This document shows positions 17,808-28,582 of a stretch of DNA of 28,770 nt, one piece after another; within the stretch, counting starts at the first letter, position 1, and every line of letters begins with the position of its first letter. The stretch spans positions 1,100,954 through 1,129,723 of the forward strand of contig BFEA01000130.1 in the NCBI GenBank assembly GCA_003427395.1, given 5' to 3'. Made by a program: the position numbers and the translations under genes. The stretch comes from Chara braunii. Taxonomy: Eukaryota > Streptophyta > Charophyceae > Charales > Characeae. The notes beneath the pieces were generated by a model. The model was not told the origin of the DNA. It saw only the letters and a program-made list of their open reading frames with translations, and made no database searches.

Positions 17808-19129
17808 GGGCCACAGGGGATCGCATGGGGGCAGCTCTGGATAAGTTGCGCTTAGCCAGAACTTGTTGTTGGGTATGGCAGAGGCGGAGAGGTGATAGAG
17901 GGTGTGGGCGCTGAGGTGGAGGCCACTTTGAGGGGGCTTGCACCTGCCATAGCCTGATCTTGGCCAACGAGAGTTGGAAATCCTAGATTGGCCACATAAG
18001 GAAGGGGAGAGATGTGGGGTTGGTACATATCGGTATTATCACCTGATCAACGGGTTTTCCATCTGATTATAGCTACTGAACATGATCGTGTTGCAACGGC
18101 GGTTGCAGTTTTATCTGTGTGAAGAGCAGGAGATGAAGGACAAGAGTGCATCGACAAAGATTGACTTCCGGGGCGTCGCTGACAACGGGTTTCAAGCTGC
18201 AACTGGGGTTGCCCATTGATGTCCAAGCTCCTACTTCGGGCGTGGTGCTGCTCATGATTCTCTTACCTTTGGTGCTTTCACTGATTCTTCATTGTGTTTT
18301 TAGATTTTAATCATTTGGCTCTGTCTTCTCAGTATAGAATAGTACCAATCACGGTTGTTTGGGAACTTTGGGGTGTATAATTACTCTTTGTGCACTGGTG
18401 ATTTATCGACTTTGTTTGTCGCCAATCAGGGTAGCGATACTCTCTAGGTAGGATTGGTGCTGATTATGATCCTCATTTTCAGAGATTGGTGAAGATTTGC
18501 TACCTTGTTGTTGGATGGTGGTGTTAATTAGAGGTATACAGAGTGTAGAGTGACACTGTGAATTTTGTGAATGGTTGTTGCTTTTGCCCATGGGTTGGTC
18601 CATCATGTGCGTTGCTGATTTGGATTTTATTTGGGGTTGCTGATTGGAGGTGCATAGGGTATAGAGGTGTAACTTTGTGAATCATTTTGGGATTTTGCCC
18701 GTGGGTAATTAAGATTAGATCATTGACAATGATCTTGTTTCGTGCTTTTGGTTGGTGATCTGTTACCTGGCTTGGATTTCGCTAGATTAGGGTTGCCTTA
18801 TAATGACGGTTTGGAGAAGAGGTGGATTAGGATTTTCGTTTCTTAAATTAGGGAATGTGATTTTGTCAGTTTACTTTTTTGGTATGAAAAACAAATCAAT
18901 TTGTTTTTTTTTTCAATCTCAAATTTAGTGGGGAATTTTGATGTGACCCTGAGGCAAAAGTTGTTCAGTTGATTTTTTTGCATAACATATATTGTTTTTA
19001 TTTTTGTTTGAATTTTTTTTTTTTTTTTCATGACTGGGGCCTCCCGGTCGTGACCGGACTCCACGGTCAAGACCACAGTGACCGCCGGGATTCATAGGTT
19101 TGTGTCTATATCTTAAAGTCGACAGGCAG
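17808..19129. other. unassigned T-rich sequence
   Basis: An intron- or UTR-like composition on the plus strand from about 18250. A 45-codon frame from ATG 18082 is not recognised. An imperfect direct repeat links 18527-18596 and 18650-18712 (shared TTGTGAAT and TTTTGCCC(A/G)TGGGT). Around 19035-19090 several CGGTC/GACCG words form small inverted repeats. No gene is supported. Confidence 0.4.
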
Positions 19130-19420
19130 CTCATAACCGAGATTAAGACTGGGATGAAGAGACTTGAAGAAAGCGATCAAGAACAGGTTCAAAACCGTGA
19201 GAGAGGTCAAGAATGGTTAAACGGTATCAAGAATGCGATCAAGACAAGATCAAGAATAAGATCACAAACGAAATCAAGAAGAGGATCAAGAGTGAGGGAA
19301 AAATCATGAATGGGATCAAGATCCAAATGAGGGTGCATTGTTCGCGAAGGGCATGTGGGGGTAGGAATCCAGGTTTACAATCAGGATCAAGACTATGATC
19401 AGGAAAGCGATCAAGTAGGG
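19130..19420 (+). repeat. degenerate minisatellite, ATCAAGA-rich
   Basis: Repeated words GATCAAGA, ATCAAGAA and AAGATCAAGA with a loose 12-bp period. Same family as the array at 19709. Open frames inside are a by-product of the period being a multiple of three. Confidence 0.75.
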
Positions 19421-19708
19421 TGGGTAGGACCTTGTAGAAGTCGCAGAACGGGTGCTGAAATGTCTGTTCGAGTAAATGGATGGGGGAACAAGGAGGGTAG
19501 GAGTAAGAGAGGGGCCGCAGTTCCGTTGGGATGACCGATTGAGGAAGCGTGGACGTAGTAAAGTGCGAGAAGAACAGACGACTGCCCTGGAAAAACGTAA
19601 GGAGTTTGACCGAAGGGAGAGGGTGAGGAACCGGAGTCGAGGAAATCGATCCTCTTTGCATCACTATTAGGGTTTCGAAGAGGCGGGGGGGGGGTAAAGT
19701 GTGCCATC

Positions 19709-19880
19709 ATGAACAACATCAAGACCGTGAGTGGGTTGAAGGGGATCAAGAACGTTGTCAAGATCGAGATCACGAACAAGATAAAAAACGGAATTAAGAA
19801 AGGATTCAAGAATGGGATCAAGAGCGAGAACATAATTCGATTCATGAGTAGGATCAACATCAAGATAAGGGTTTGGACGC
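19709..19880 (+). repeat. 12-bp period minisatellite (GGGATCAAGAAC)
   Basis: About 13 units with consensus GGGATCAAGAAC, each four codons, so one frame reads Gly-Ile-Lys-Asn-like tetrapeptides (GIKN, VVKI, KIKN, GIKK, GFKN, GIKS). The opposite strand gives a hydrophobic frame of no likely meaning. No start context or flanking domain supports a real protein. Confidence 0.8.
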
Positions 19881-19889
19881 TCAGTCGTG

Positions 19890-20810
19890 TCTCGCTTTCA
19901 AACCATCTACATCTATCTCAGACCTGCCTATAGACCTTGCGTGCTGGACGTTGTGAGCGCATCGGTCCGGCACCGCACAAAACGGGGCGGGACCCTCTCG
20001 GCCGCGTCACGCAGGAGTCGGTCTGATCCTCGTCGCGAATATACATGGAGCTTCCGCAAGCTGCTCCGACCAAGTGTGCCAGCCATACCTCTCGCGAGCC
20101 CATACGACAGGATAGGGCCTACACGAGGCACGACTTCCCTCCACCTTACGGAAGCTGTCACCTCCCTTCGGTAGGCATATCCCCGCCGAGCTACCAGTCC
20201 ACAGTACGAAAGCTAATCAGCTGCAATCGCAGAGGTGGACCAGCCGAGGGCGTTTCTCGTTCGCTGTAGCATAGGGGGTACGTGCGGTTTTACACCTCTA
20301 TCGGACCCGCACGTGAATCGACATCTTGGGGGGGCTGAGGTCCTAAGCGCGACTCGTTGTCGGTCGACTAGGACGCATCCCACGCACCATGCGTACACCA
20401 CTCTAAAGAACATAAAACTAAAACAAACACACATAAACATACATATAAAGGACGACACAGAACAAACAACGCGACAACACTCTTAGTCCCGCAGTAGCCA
20501 TCTCATAGCTCTCCGATGTGGAAATCGAATAGGCGTCGCTCGCGAGACTTAGTATAACACCGCACGGACGCAGGACTAACTCATATCGACTCGCAATGCA
20601 AGCATACACAAGCAGTGGCAATGATGGCGTACTACGTCGTACCCATACCCATGCGGTCCTCCTCAATCTCGAGGGTCGCATTCGATACCCAAGTGTTGGC
20701 TGACACGCACTTTGAGGGATTGATCTCTCGACGCTAAACGACTGCCAAGTGCGGTTGAAAACCACACCCTCTTCTGCACCCTGCGGAGAGTGGGTGGTAC
20801 ATTGGTTCAT
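19890..20810 (-). other. possible organelle-derived group II intron segment
   Basis: GC-richer and more structured than its neighbours. Read on the minus strand, GTGCG (20387 down to 20383) fits the group II 5' splice consensus. It is followed by CCTCAGCCCCCC, a hairpin ACGTGCGG...CCGCACGT, and GCTACAGCG. This word order resembles domain I of plant and algal mitochondrial introns as I recall them. No catalytic domain V was found and no intron-encoded RT, so the copy would be partial. Minus-strand frames of 60 to 130 codons cross the region without recognisable domains. A nuclear insertion of organelle DNA is the favoured reading; an unrelated structured repeat is possible. Confidence 0.3.
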
Positions 20811-21723
20811 ACCTGCGGTGACAATCGTCTTTTATTGCCTTGGATACCCGCTCTATCATCCAGGGTCTGAAGAGAAGTCAAAGGTTTTGACTTTGACGGC
20901 TGTCACGGACTACAACGTCTACCTATAAAAATTAACAAGCCAAATCAATAAATAAATAAATAAACATCCCAATACTAATGTATCAAGCAAATCTCGAGAT
21001 AAAATAAAAGAAGGGGAAACATAAACACATCAGGTATGCAGATTGTGCGACTCATGGTTGTCATTCTCACTGCCTCCAAGGTACGGCTCATATACCAAGC
21101 TCCAAAATACTAACCTGCATAAAACACAGGTACACATAGTAGTCACATTGCCATACACCAATATAGTCAACTTTACTGTTTCTTGTAACTCGCACCACGC
21201 CTCGCACACTTAAGCCCCAACCATCGTCTCAATTTCTATACACCTCATAAGTTCTTTAAAATGACCATTAAAATAAGTTCGGTTAAAACCCTGAAAGAAA
21301 CATATCAAATATCAGGGCTAAGGCATCGAGTTGAGGTACAGGTATTAGCAAAGTTGTGTCGTGAGCCGATGAGTCAGCGATCAACCAACCGACCTGTTAT
21401 CAATGATAACCAAAAATGATCCTCATAGGATCAAGTTGAAGTTATGAGGATCAAGTTGAAGTTAATCCAAATCCTGGATTGAATGTCCAAAGAAGACTGG
21501 TATCATAGGACAGGTTAATGTCCAAGTTAAATCGTCAATGTATGGAGATCAAATCCCTATAACGCGTTCTCACTCAAGACTCTCCTGATAGCCAAGCCTA
21601 GGTCTACCTCTAAGCCAGTGCCTAAAGAAAGGTAGGCCTATGGCGGAATCTCCCCCATACAGAGTGGATCGCCAAAGTCGCCACCTGTCAAAAATATAAT
21701 CTATCTTCTCTAAACTAAGAAAA
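20811..21723. other. unassigned sequence
   Basis: No gene is supported. A direct repeat AGGATCAAGTTGAAGTT occurs twice in tandem at about 21427-21464, and GTTATCAATGATAAC (about 21397) is a small hairpin. AATA repeats lie at 20945-20965. Confidence 0.4.
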
Positions 21724-22240
21724 TTTCGGCAGCGCTTCCCGTAGGAAAAGTGTCTTTCCAGAATTTGTATCCCTAAATATGAAAACACAAAAAATCTTCA
21801 ACATTCCAAAGTCAAATTTTGTCTAACTTCGTGAATTAGTAAAAATTCGGGTAGCATTCTCTTTAGAAAATGAGACTTCCAAAATTTTTACTTAGCCATA
21901 TATAAAAATCAGACAAGTTGGACTTTGAAAACTCAAATTTTGACTAACTCCTTGGATTTGCAGAAATTTCGGCAGCGCTTCTCGTAGAGAAAGTAGCTTA
22001 CTAAAATTTATACAAAGCTAAGTTCAAAATTTAAAATGACTTTGACTTCTCAAGGTCCAATTTTATCTCACTCCTTGAATTAGCAAAAATTTGGGCAGCA
22101 CTCCCTTTAGAAAAGGAGACTTTCTTGATTTTTACTGAGTCATATATAAAAGTCATACAAACCAAACTTTGAAAAGACAAAATCTAACTAATTTCTTGAT
22201 TTTGTAGAAATTTCGACAGCGCTTCCCGTAGAGAAAGTGG
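21724..22240 (+). repeat. ~122-bp tandem repeat with alternating A and B units
   Basis: The anchor motif falls at 21724, 21845, 21968, 22091 and 22212, spacings of 121, 123, 123 and 121 bp. A units read TTCGGCAGCGCTTCCCGTAG with minor changes. B units read TTCGGGTAGCATTCTCTTTAG or TTGGGCAGCACTCCCTTTAG. The order A-B-A-B-A implies a dimeric higher-order unit of about 244 bp. Shared linkers include ATATATAAAA(G/A)TCA in B and AAATTTATACAA in A. Satellite DNA or part of a long LTR or other element. Confidence 0.85.
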
Positions 22241-22558
22241 TTTACCAAGATTTATACAAGACCAAGTATAATAAAAAATCCCAGAAAATGCAGAAATTCT
22301 GAAATTGACATACGTAAAAAAAACTTAGCTCAGAAAATGCAGGAATTGAAACTAACTCCTATGACTCTAGCACGTGGCGAGCATCTAAAACAACTACTTG
22401 TTAAACTGAAACTCAAACCAAGTAGTAATCTCACCCAGGGACATGCAGGCCAAACCACAAAGGTAAGTACTCTCACCGACCCCAAGTCAACCTTATCAAA
22501 CAATAGTTCATGATATTTCAATGATTTGTCTCTTTATACCCAATATACATAAGACATA

Positions 22559-23207
22559 AAGCTAGACCATCCAAACTTATGAAACATGTCTAGCTCAGCC
22601 ATTGAATATACGTAAACACAGGGCATTACAACTTTTCTCTTCTTTGGGCATATGACTAGGACACCCTAGTCGCCCTGAATTGTTTAAGTATCCAAGTTTT
22701 ATATAATTATTTACACTTAGTCTTTTAAGGTAGCATATTACTGAACCGATCATCTTTAGCTCAAGATTCAGTCTGCCCCTTCGTACCACAAATTTATTCT
22801 TAGTTGATACTCTCTTCAGTTGTGATAAGTTATAGTTAGACCACCCAAACTTATGGAACCCTGTCTGACTAGCTTGTTCATAAGATAAACGTCATGTTAT
22901 ATCCTTTTGGTTCCAGCATGTGCGTGGCATTGGACCAAGACCACCCAAACTTATGGAACATGTTTGGTCCTCAGCCTGATTCTTTCTCTTAAAGTCAAAG
23001 TAGGAAGAGGCTGAGCCACCCAAACTTATGGAACATGCTGAGACCTCATCGTTCAGAACCAAAAGAAACTGAAAGAAACTCAAACTAAACAAGGCGACCA
23101 AGCTACCCAAACTTATGGAACATGCTTGGTCCCTGAAAAGTTAATCACAGTCAACCTTCACAAGTCAGAGCAACCAGATCACCCAAACTTATGGAAACCT
23201 GTCTAGT
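22559..23207 (+). repeat. array of six hairpins with constant loop and covarying stems
   Basis: The constant segment ACCCAAACTTATGGAAC or a near variant occurs six times on the plus strand (starting about 22568, 22842, 22942, 23017, 23104, 23180). Each copy is flanked by different but complementary arms: GCTAGAC/GTCTAGC, GTTAGAC/GTCTGAC, GGACCAAGAC/GTTTGGTCC, GAGGCTGAGC/GCTGAGACCTC, GACCAAGC/GCTTGGTC and ACCAGAT/GTCTAGT. Pairing is perfect or nearly so, with a few G-U pairs, bulges or single mismatches. The linkers between copies are unrelated. On the minus strand the constant segment can read CSISLGG, but no continuous frame spans the array. The pattern argues for selection on, or generation through, a stem-loop. 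I do not recognise the family. Confidence 0.85.
22654..22671. other. perfect 7-bp hairpin with ACAC loop
   Basis: GACTAGG-ACAC-CCTAGTC, between the first and second members of the stem-loop array. It lacks the constant loop. Confidence 0.8.
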
Positions 23208-23674
23208 CATTCATGCAATCGAAAAATAAACATAGCACTCAGCCCGCCAATCTTAGTGGGTTGCCCTATTCTGGTGTTGGGGTAGGGGTACACATCCCAG
23301 TGGAGGCAGATTAGGGTAAAAGATGTGCACATGCATACTTTGGGAGGAAACTGTATGCCTTTGTGGGATAAGAAGGGGGAATGTGGGACTGTCCCAAATT
23401 GGGGCTGAGATGGGATGCCTGCAATCTTGGTAATCCGTTTCGGTGGAGGCAGCATTGGGATAGGGGGGAAGGAGAGGAGGGGGGGGATTGATCTTCATAA
23501 GAGGTGCTTTAGAATTTCGTAGTTATCAATCATGTTATATTAAGCTTTCTAGTATTATGTAATTTTTAACAGCATCTGACCTTCTTCCTCTTTCGGGATA
23601 TAGGATTCAGAAATGGTCGAACCTGGACTGATATCTGCAGAGTTGCTTTGTTTTGTGCCCCTGGTTTGCCGATG
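23208..23674. other. unassigned sequence
   Basis: No gene is supported. Several short minus-strand frames overlap in purine-rich plus-strand DNA. TGGAGGCAG occurs twice (about 23300 and 23443). Confidence 0.4.
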
Positions 23675-23790
23675 CCAGAACGACGTTGGCCGGAGCTGGG
23701 GCGTTGCCCTGTAACCTGCAAATGGCAGGAGTGTGAGGCCTTGTAGAGATATCTGGGGTTTGCTAAGGGAGGAAGGCAATCCAGTGGCGA
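23675..23790 (+). repeat. dispersed repeat family R2, long copy
   Basis: CCAGAACGACGTTGGCCGG, then GCCCTGTAACCTGC, then GTGTGAGGCCTTGTAGAG, then GGAGGAAGGCAATCCAG. It shows the same order and similar length as the copy at 2252-2380. Confidence 0.78.
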
Positions 23791-23993
23791 AACGGGGGGG
23801 GCTTCCTTGACAACCTATGAGGCCGGGGAAAGTCTAGGTGGCGAGAAGAGGTCAGCTATGGTTGACGTTGGTTAGGTTGGTATTGTCTCTGAGTTGCAAT
23901 GTCCTGGTACAGGGAGGGCTAAGGGTTGTTCTAGGATTAGGAGCCCAGAATTGCTGATATAGCATAGTCTTCTATATTTTTTATATATACTAA

Positions 23994-24088
23994 CCATCAT
24001 CATCATTAGCATCATCATCATTAGTATGATTATCTCACATTTCACATAGAATCAGCAGAAGTTCATCATCATCATCATCATCATCATA
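23994..24088. repeat. ATC/CAT trinucleotide microsatellites
   Basis: Two CAT runs, about 23994-24026 (interrupted by TAG words) and about 24064-24087. Confidence 0.9.
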
Positions 24089-24092
24089 TGAG

Positions 24093-24216
24093 GGACGCTG
24101 AGTTCGGTCACTCCGGGTAGACTGTGAGGACCCCGGCCTCAATCTTCTTATTGGTAATATCAGCCTTGGGCACTGGGCCCGTTTATAATTGAAAAAAAGA
24201 AAAAGAAAAAAAAAGG
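24093..24216 (+). mobile_element. possible diverged LINE-tail copy with A-rich end
   Basis: GGGACGCTGAGTTCGGTCACTC resembles the start of the shared tail, and the segment ends in an A-rich run (24192-24216). The middle does not align. Low confidence. Confidence 0.35.
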
Positions 24217-24857
24217 GCATATTACTCAGAGGAATCAGAGTCACACTAGCACTTTCCTGAATGTACTTGACTGCAATTACGGCCTGACCTGGATGGATCT
24301 GACCAAAATCATGTCCAGAGCTTAGTAGAAAAAGTCCTAGTGTGAGTATGACCTTATATATATTTACAAAAAGAAAGAAGAAAACCGCAGCTCAGGCTTT
24401 TTGCTCTTCCAAGACTGACACTTTCACCAACTTGAAGTCAGGGGTAAGGAGCCACTGGACAAGAGGATTGGATTAAGCACCTGAACCCGGATTTTTTTAT
24501 TTTATTTTTTTTAATTACCTGGATGAGGTATTGGATTCTTTTGTTTTCTTTTTCTGTTATGAAAGCCTGCATGTGTTTTACTGCAGAGGTGCAGAAAATC
24601 AGATCACTCACAATTTTGTGCACCTCCACAAAATTTCTGTCAGACTGAGGTGTTAAATCCCATTATCCTCTTTCTGTTAGTGTGACCTCACCCCCAGGAG
24701 CATGGTCCCACCAGCAACGGGATAGGATATAGAAATTTAAAGATTTTGTGGGGCAGTTGAGTGACCCAAATCCCAAATCCTGCCATGCAGTACTTGTGAG
24801 TGATCCCACGGTCAGTATTTTATTTTATTTTACATGTATTACCCGAAAAAGTTAAGG

Positions 24858-24860
<3 letters not shown>
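24217..24860. other. unassigned sequence
   Basis: No gene is supported. TTTTATTTTATTTT runs occur at about 24490 and 24820. Confidence 0.4.
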
Positions 24861-24897
<37 letters not shown>

Positions 24898-25024
24898 AAA
24901 CCCTTTTCCAAGCCCACTATCTCGGTGGCGGTAAGAGAGCCACCGGGATTGAAGGCTTGTTCCTTGGGCTGCTCCATCTACTGGTGGGGAGCGACACTTG
25001 CTGGAAACCGGGTCCAGCGTCCCT
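24861..25024 (-). other. 3' tail and poly(A) of the second LINE
   Basis: Read on the minus strand: GGGACGCTGGACCCGG, CTCCCCACCAGTAGATGGAG, then a hairpin GGTGGC/GCCACC (24933-24951 region) and 33 A. The hairpin position is kept relative to the first LINE although its arm sequence differs (TGCTAGAGG there). Confidence 0.85.
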
Positions 25025-25465
25025 TAGAAACATAGTTGCAGTCTCTAGGGTCATGGTCTTTTGAGGTTTTCCTTGGAACTGTGTAATCCCTAAGGGCTGC
25101 ACCCATTACCCTTCCCTTTTCCAGTTCTCTCCCATTTGTACGACCTGACCCTGTTCCCTGGTGGTATAGCCTCGCAAGATAACTTGCCATCCCATTCCCT
25201 TTACGTTGACCATATCCCTCGGAACTGCAGCCCATCCCTTAATTGTACTTTAGCCATTTAACTTGAATGAAGTCTACCTATCTATGTTACACAAACGAAT
25301 TATTATCGTGGGGGGAATGCCTCTCCCGGCGGGGTAGGCCGCCTCTATGATGTCAATCGGACTGGATACCAGCAGTCTGAGTATGTCATGCTTTCCTTCA
25401 TTTCAAAGGACACTGCACCCCTCCCGTATGTCGAGTTTAATGCTATGGTGACAGCCTTCTTGAGA

Positions 25466-25930
25466 AGTTGTGCACTGTCTCCAAGCTCCCTCTCCGTACT
25501 TTGCAACTCCCGTTGATCGTTACCCCACAGTCTTCCAACATTCGAGTCTTCCGCTTTGGGCCTGAGATGTTCCCTTCCTTTGGTGCTGCGGTGGTGTCCT
25601 GGCAGTGTTCCCACATTGTCTGCAGCCTGTTTGCTCCCTTCATCCGTAATCTGTGTTGCAATTAGCGCTGCGGGGACAGTGCCTTCTGTGTGTCTTCAGA
25701 AGAGTTCCCCCAGTGTCAGTGGTAAGTGAAATCAGCCTTCATGTGTTGCTGTTTGCTGACTCCAACCTCCCACTCCATATTTGTTTACCCGTCATCAGCC
25801 AAGGATCCACTCCTCCGCTTCGGGCCAGAGATGTCACCATCCTTTGTTGCTGCCCTGGTAGTGCTTCCACAATGTCTGCAACAGGCTATGTGCGAGAATG
25901 GCATGTGCGTGGCGGCAAGTCTGTGTACTG
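25466..25930 (-). repeat. tandem ~264-bp duplication in the LINE 3' region
   Basis: Plus-strand 25554-25634 (GGGCCTGAGATGTTCCC, GCAGTGTTCCCACATTGTCTG) is repeated at about 25819-25895 (GGGCCAGAGATGTCACC, AGTGCTTCCACAATGTCTG). The upstream CTCC and ACTCC stretches align too. The repeat lies between the ORF2 C-terminus and the 3' tail. Confidence 0.65.
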
Positions 25931-28582
25931 ATCCCGCACCCTGAGGAGGTGAAGGCACTGGTCGGGGGCAAAGGGGGGAACATGTGGGGGTGGTAGGGTC
26001 GGTTGGGTGTGAAGTCAGTGGTTTGTGATAAGCACGAAATTAGGTTGCAAGTAGTGCGCACTAAAGTCAGCCCAGGGTCGCCTCTGCCACGACCGTTCCG
26101 TGTTCCTCCATGGTTTCCATTGGATGTCCTGTTCGTCATTCACTTCGCTGAACGATTGCAGGGATCTTGCCACAGTTCTTTGTAGGTGTGTAGGATGGAT
26201 TCCTTGGCCTGAGGCTCGTTCTCGTTCCCGTGGTCTGTTCTCATCGTCCTCCAGGCATTTTGTGTTGCGGTCCTGATCACTTCTTCCAGCACTTGCTGGG
26301 TTGGTGGTCTTTCCACTGGAAGGAGCATCTCGCTCGCCAGGCCAGCATGAGGACATGTAGCCTTGTATAGGTGAATAAGTTGACTGCAAACGGGGACCAG
26401 TGGGCGAGCAAATGCTGGTTCTTGCCCATCAATAGAAGGTCCAGATCCCATGAAATGTGGAGGGATGTCAAGGAGTGGAAGGCCGCATCCCACCATTGCC
26501 ACAATTGGATGACCATCGGGCATGCCAGTAGGCAATGCTCGAGTGTCACCCAGGAAAGTTGTGACGATCTTCCACAGTAAGAGCAGATAGGGGACAAGTG
26601 GCCTTGTTGTTCTAAGTTCACTATGGAAACGAGCCAATCAGGTGTTGGAAGACACAGATGAAGGATCTGCCATTGCAGCGACCTGAGAGATGTTGGCATG
26701 ATTCTTGCGTATTTGGGCCATGGTATATCTTTCATCAATTCTGGGTCAAGAGGAGAATCGCGGGCCATCTTTCAGATAGCGTACGGTTGATTGGCTGTTC
26801 CGGGTTCTGGGCTTTGTAAGCCTTTTTGACAGTGTAGTCCCATATGTTCACCGGTTTGTGGCCTGGCCACTGCCACTCTATCGGGTCAAAGGGCAGCTCC
26901 GCAATTGGTGTTGAAGCCTCATATGCGTATTGCCCTTCTTTGATGTCCCCTACCACCCTTATATGCATGAGGCCGACAGTTGACTCTTTGTCGTCCAGTT
27001 CTTCATTGCGTGTCAGTTTCGACATTCTTGCCCCCGGTAAGGCTGGCTCATATGCCTCCAAGGTGCATGTTTCTTGGTCAATGCTTTGCACCTTGTAGAC
27101 AACCAGGGGTAAGGGTAGGTCTGAGTACTTTACAGTCCAATCCCCTTGCTGAACTGTGGGCCCTTTCTTGAGGGTAGATCGCCATGCCAATGGTATGGCC
27201 TCTGTAAGTAGATTCAACTTTCCCTCCACGTTTTTGGCATACCTCATGAGTTGTTGTAATTGCGCTGCAGTCTTCCAGTTCCCTGTCTGTATGTCCCAGA
27301 CGTCTCCTATCGTGAAGAGGCCTTTTCTGACCCATGTGAGCCAATGGGAGTTTGTGTGCAGTGAAAAGGGATTGCCCGCTTCATCCACAATGTGAGGGTT
27401 GCCAAATAGGGGTTGTCGTCATATGTCGTGCCATCTATTGGGGGGCCGAATTTGTTTTGGGCCACAGTGTCTCCACAGTTTAAGCATATTAGGCCATAGC
27501 GGGTCTTGTGCTATGTCTGCTTTTGCTGCGTGAGCTGGGTTATCCCCCGGTTGTCGCTGGGTCGCAGAGGGAATGGACCAATGGGCATTGGTGAGCCATC
27601 GAAAGGGATGAATCCGATTGGGGTTCGTAGTCTCCGGTGGCAGATTGCTGATATGTATACAAGCCAGCGGTGCCCACGGAATATCATTACCTGCGAGGAG
27701 TCTGACCAGCACCTTAAGGATGAGGGCTTCACTTTCTCTTTCCGGGTCGATTATCCCCAGTCCCCCTTTGCCCCTGGGCTGCGTTAGTATACCCCATTTG
27801 ACCCGGTTGATGCAACCTTGGCCATTGATGTCATTTTTCCAGAGGTAGGTCGTTAGAGCCTTTCTGAGTCTGGTGTATTGTTTCGGTTTAAGTGGTCAAA
27901 CTGCCAGTTTGTACCAGATTGCTGCCAATACCGCGTTGTTAATTGTTAGTGCTCTCCCGACCAGGGAAGTATGCAGTCCCTCCCATCGACCCAGACGGTC
28001 TACTGCCAAGTCCACCAGCGTGTCCCCATGGTCTAGACGGGGGCCAAGTGCTGTCAGTCTCACTCCCAGAATGCAAGGCTGTTTCCTTTGCTGCCCATGA
28101 GACCTGTGGCTCTGGCGGCGGGCCAATGTCCTGTGGGTGTAGCCACCACCCCTCTGTTTTAGATCCCCAGTTGACTTTCATATCTGCTGCCAGTGAAAAC
28201 TGATGTATGACTTGTGTCAAAGCACGAAGACTTTGGTCATCCGCTTTGATCAACACCATAAGATCGTCTGCGAAGAGAAATGTGATCGGTATGAGGTGCT
28301 TTGGTAGCTCAGAGATGGGGATTTTGTGAATCTGTGGGTGAGATCTAATAAGGGCAGCCAGAGATTCCATCACGATTACAAAGAGCACGGGTGCTATGGG
28401 ATCCCCTTGTCTTACCGACCTCTGTAGGAGGATCGGGGCTGCCAAGTGGCCATTCAGCGAGATGTTCGTTGTCGCCAACCTGTGTAAGAGTTGCACCCAG
28501 TTTGAGAGTATCGGACAAAAGTTCATCTTAGTCAGGCACATGTCCAAGAAGTCCCAGTCAACGTGGTCATCAGCGTTGTCGA
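25834..28582 (-). pseudogene. LINE ORF2 fragment: reverse transcriptase and zf-RVT; broken
   Basis: From the 5' side (high coordinates): DHVDWDFLD, RQGDPIAP, FADD (28263-28274) and VNWGSKTEGWW, equivalent to RT motifs A to D of the first LINE. A frameshift near 28100 leads into ILGVRLTALGP (motif E region) and RALTINNAVLAAIWYK. A TGA at 27896-27898 replaces the Trp found in the sister copy. GGLGIID continues the frame to a TGA at 27419-27421. The connection domain (WLTWVRKGLFTIGDVWD) follows. A frameshift near 26765 leads into LQWQILHLCLPTPDWL, and the zf-RVT has CSYCG and LEHCLLAC (about 26510-26590). A third frameshift near 26300 leads to the C-terminus. The region at 25834-26139 aligns loosely (FPPLPP) with the C-terminal extension of the first LINE. 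Confidence 0.85.

Larger units (their letters stand above)
24861..28582 (-). mobile_element. second L1-type LINE, 5'-incomplete, inactive
   Basis: Minus orientation. The 3' end is a 33-nt poly(A) (T run at 24861-24893). Upstream of it on the minus strand come the shared tail, a 3' UTR, a C-terminal region, zf-RVT and RT. Homology to the LINE at 7206-15363 runs block by block in the same order. It stops inside the RT at about 28582, where very GC-rich DNA begins, so fingers, endonuclease and ORF1 are absent from the window. Confidence 0.88.

Noticed and set aside
19411-19863. Minus-strand hydrophobic frame of 150 codons
   Set aside because: It is the reverse reading of the 12-bp minisatellite, giving Ile/Leu/Phe repeats without a real protein signature.
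22892-23110. Minus-strand frame with two CSISLGG repeats as a small repeat protein
   Set aside because: The peptide repeat only reflects the DNA stem-loop repeat; other copies fall out of frame and no start or conserved domain is present.
22568-23200. The six-copy constant-loop array as a CRISPR array
   Set aside because: The spacing is uneven (75 to 274 bp), the flanks are complementary to each other and not spacer-like, and the context is eukaryotic repeats with no cas genes.
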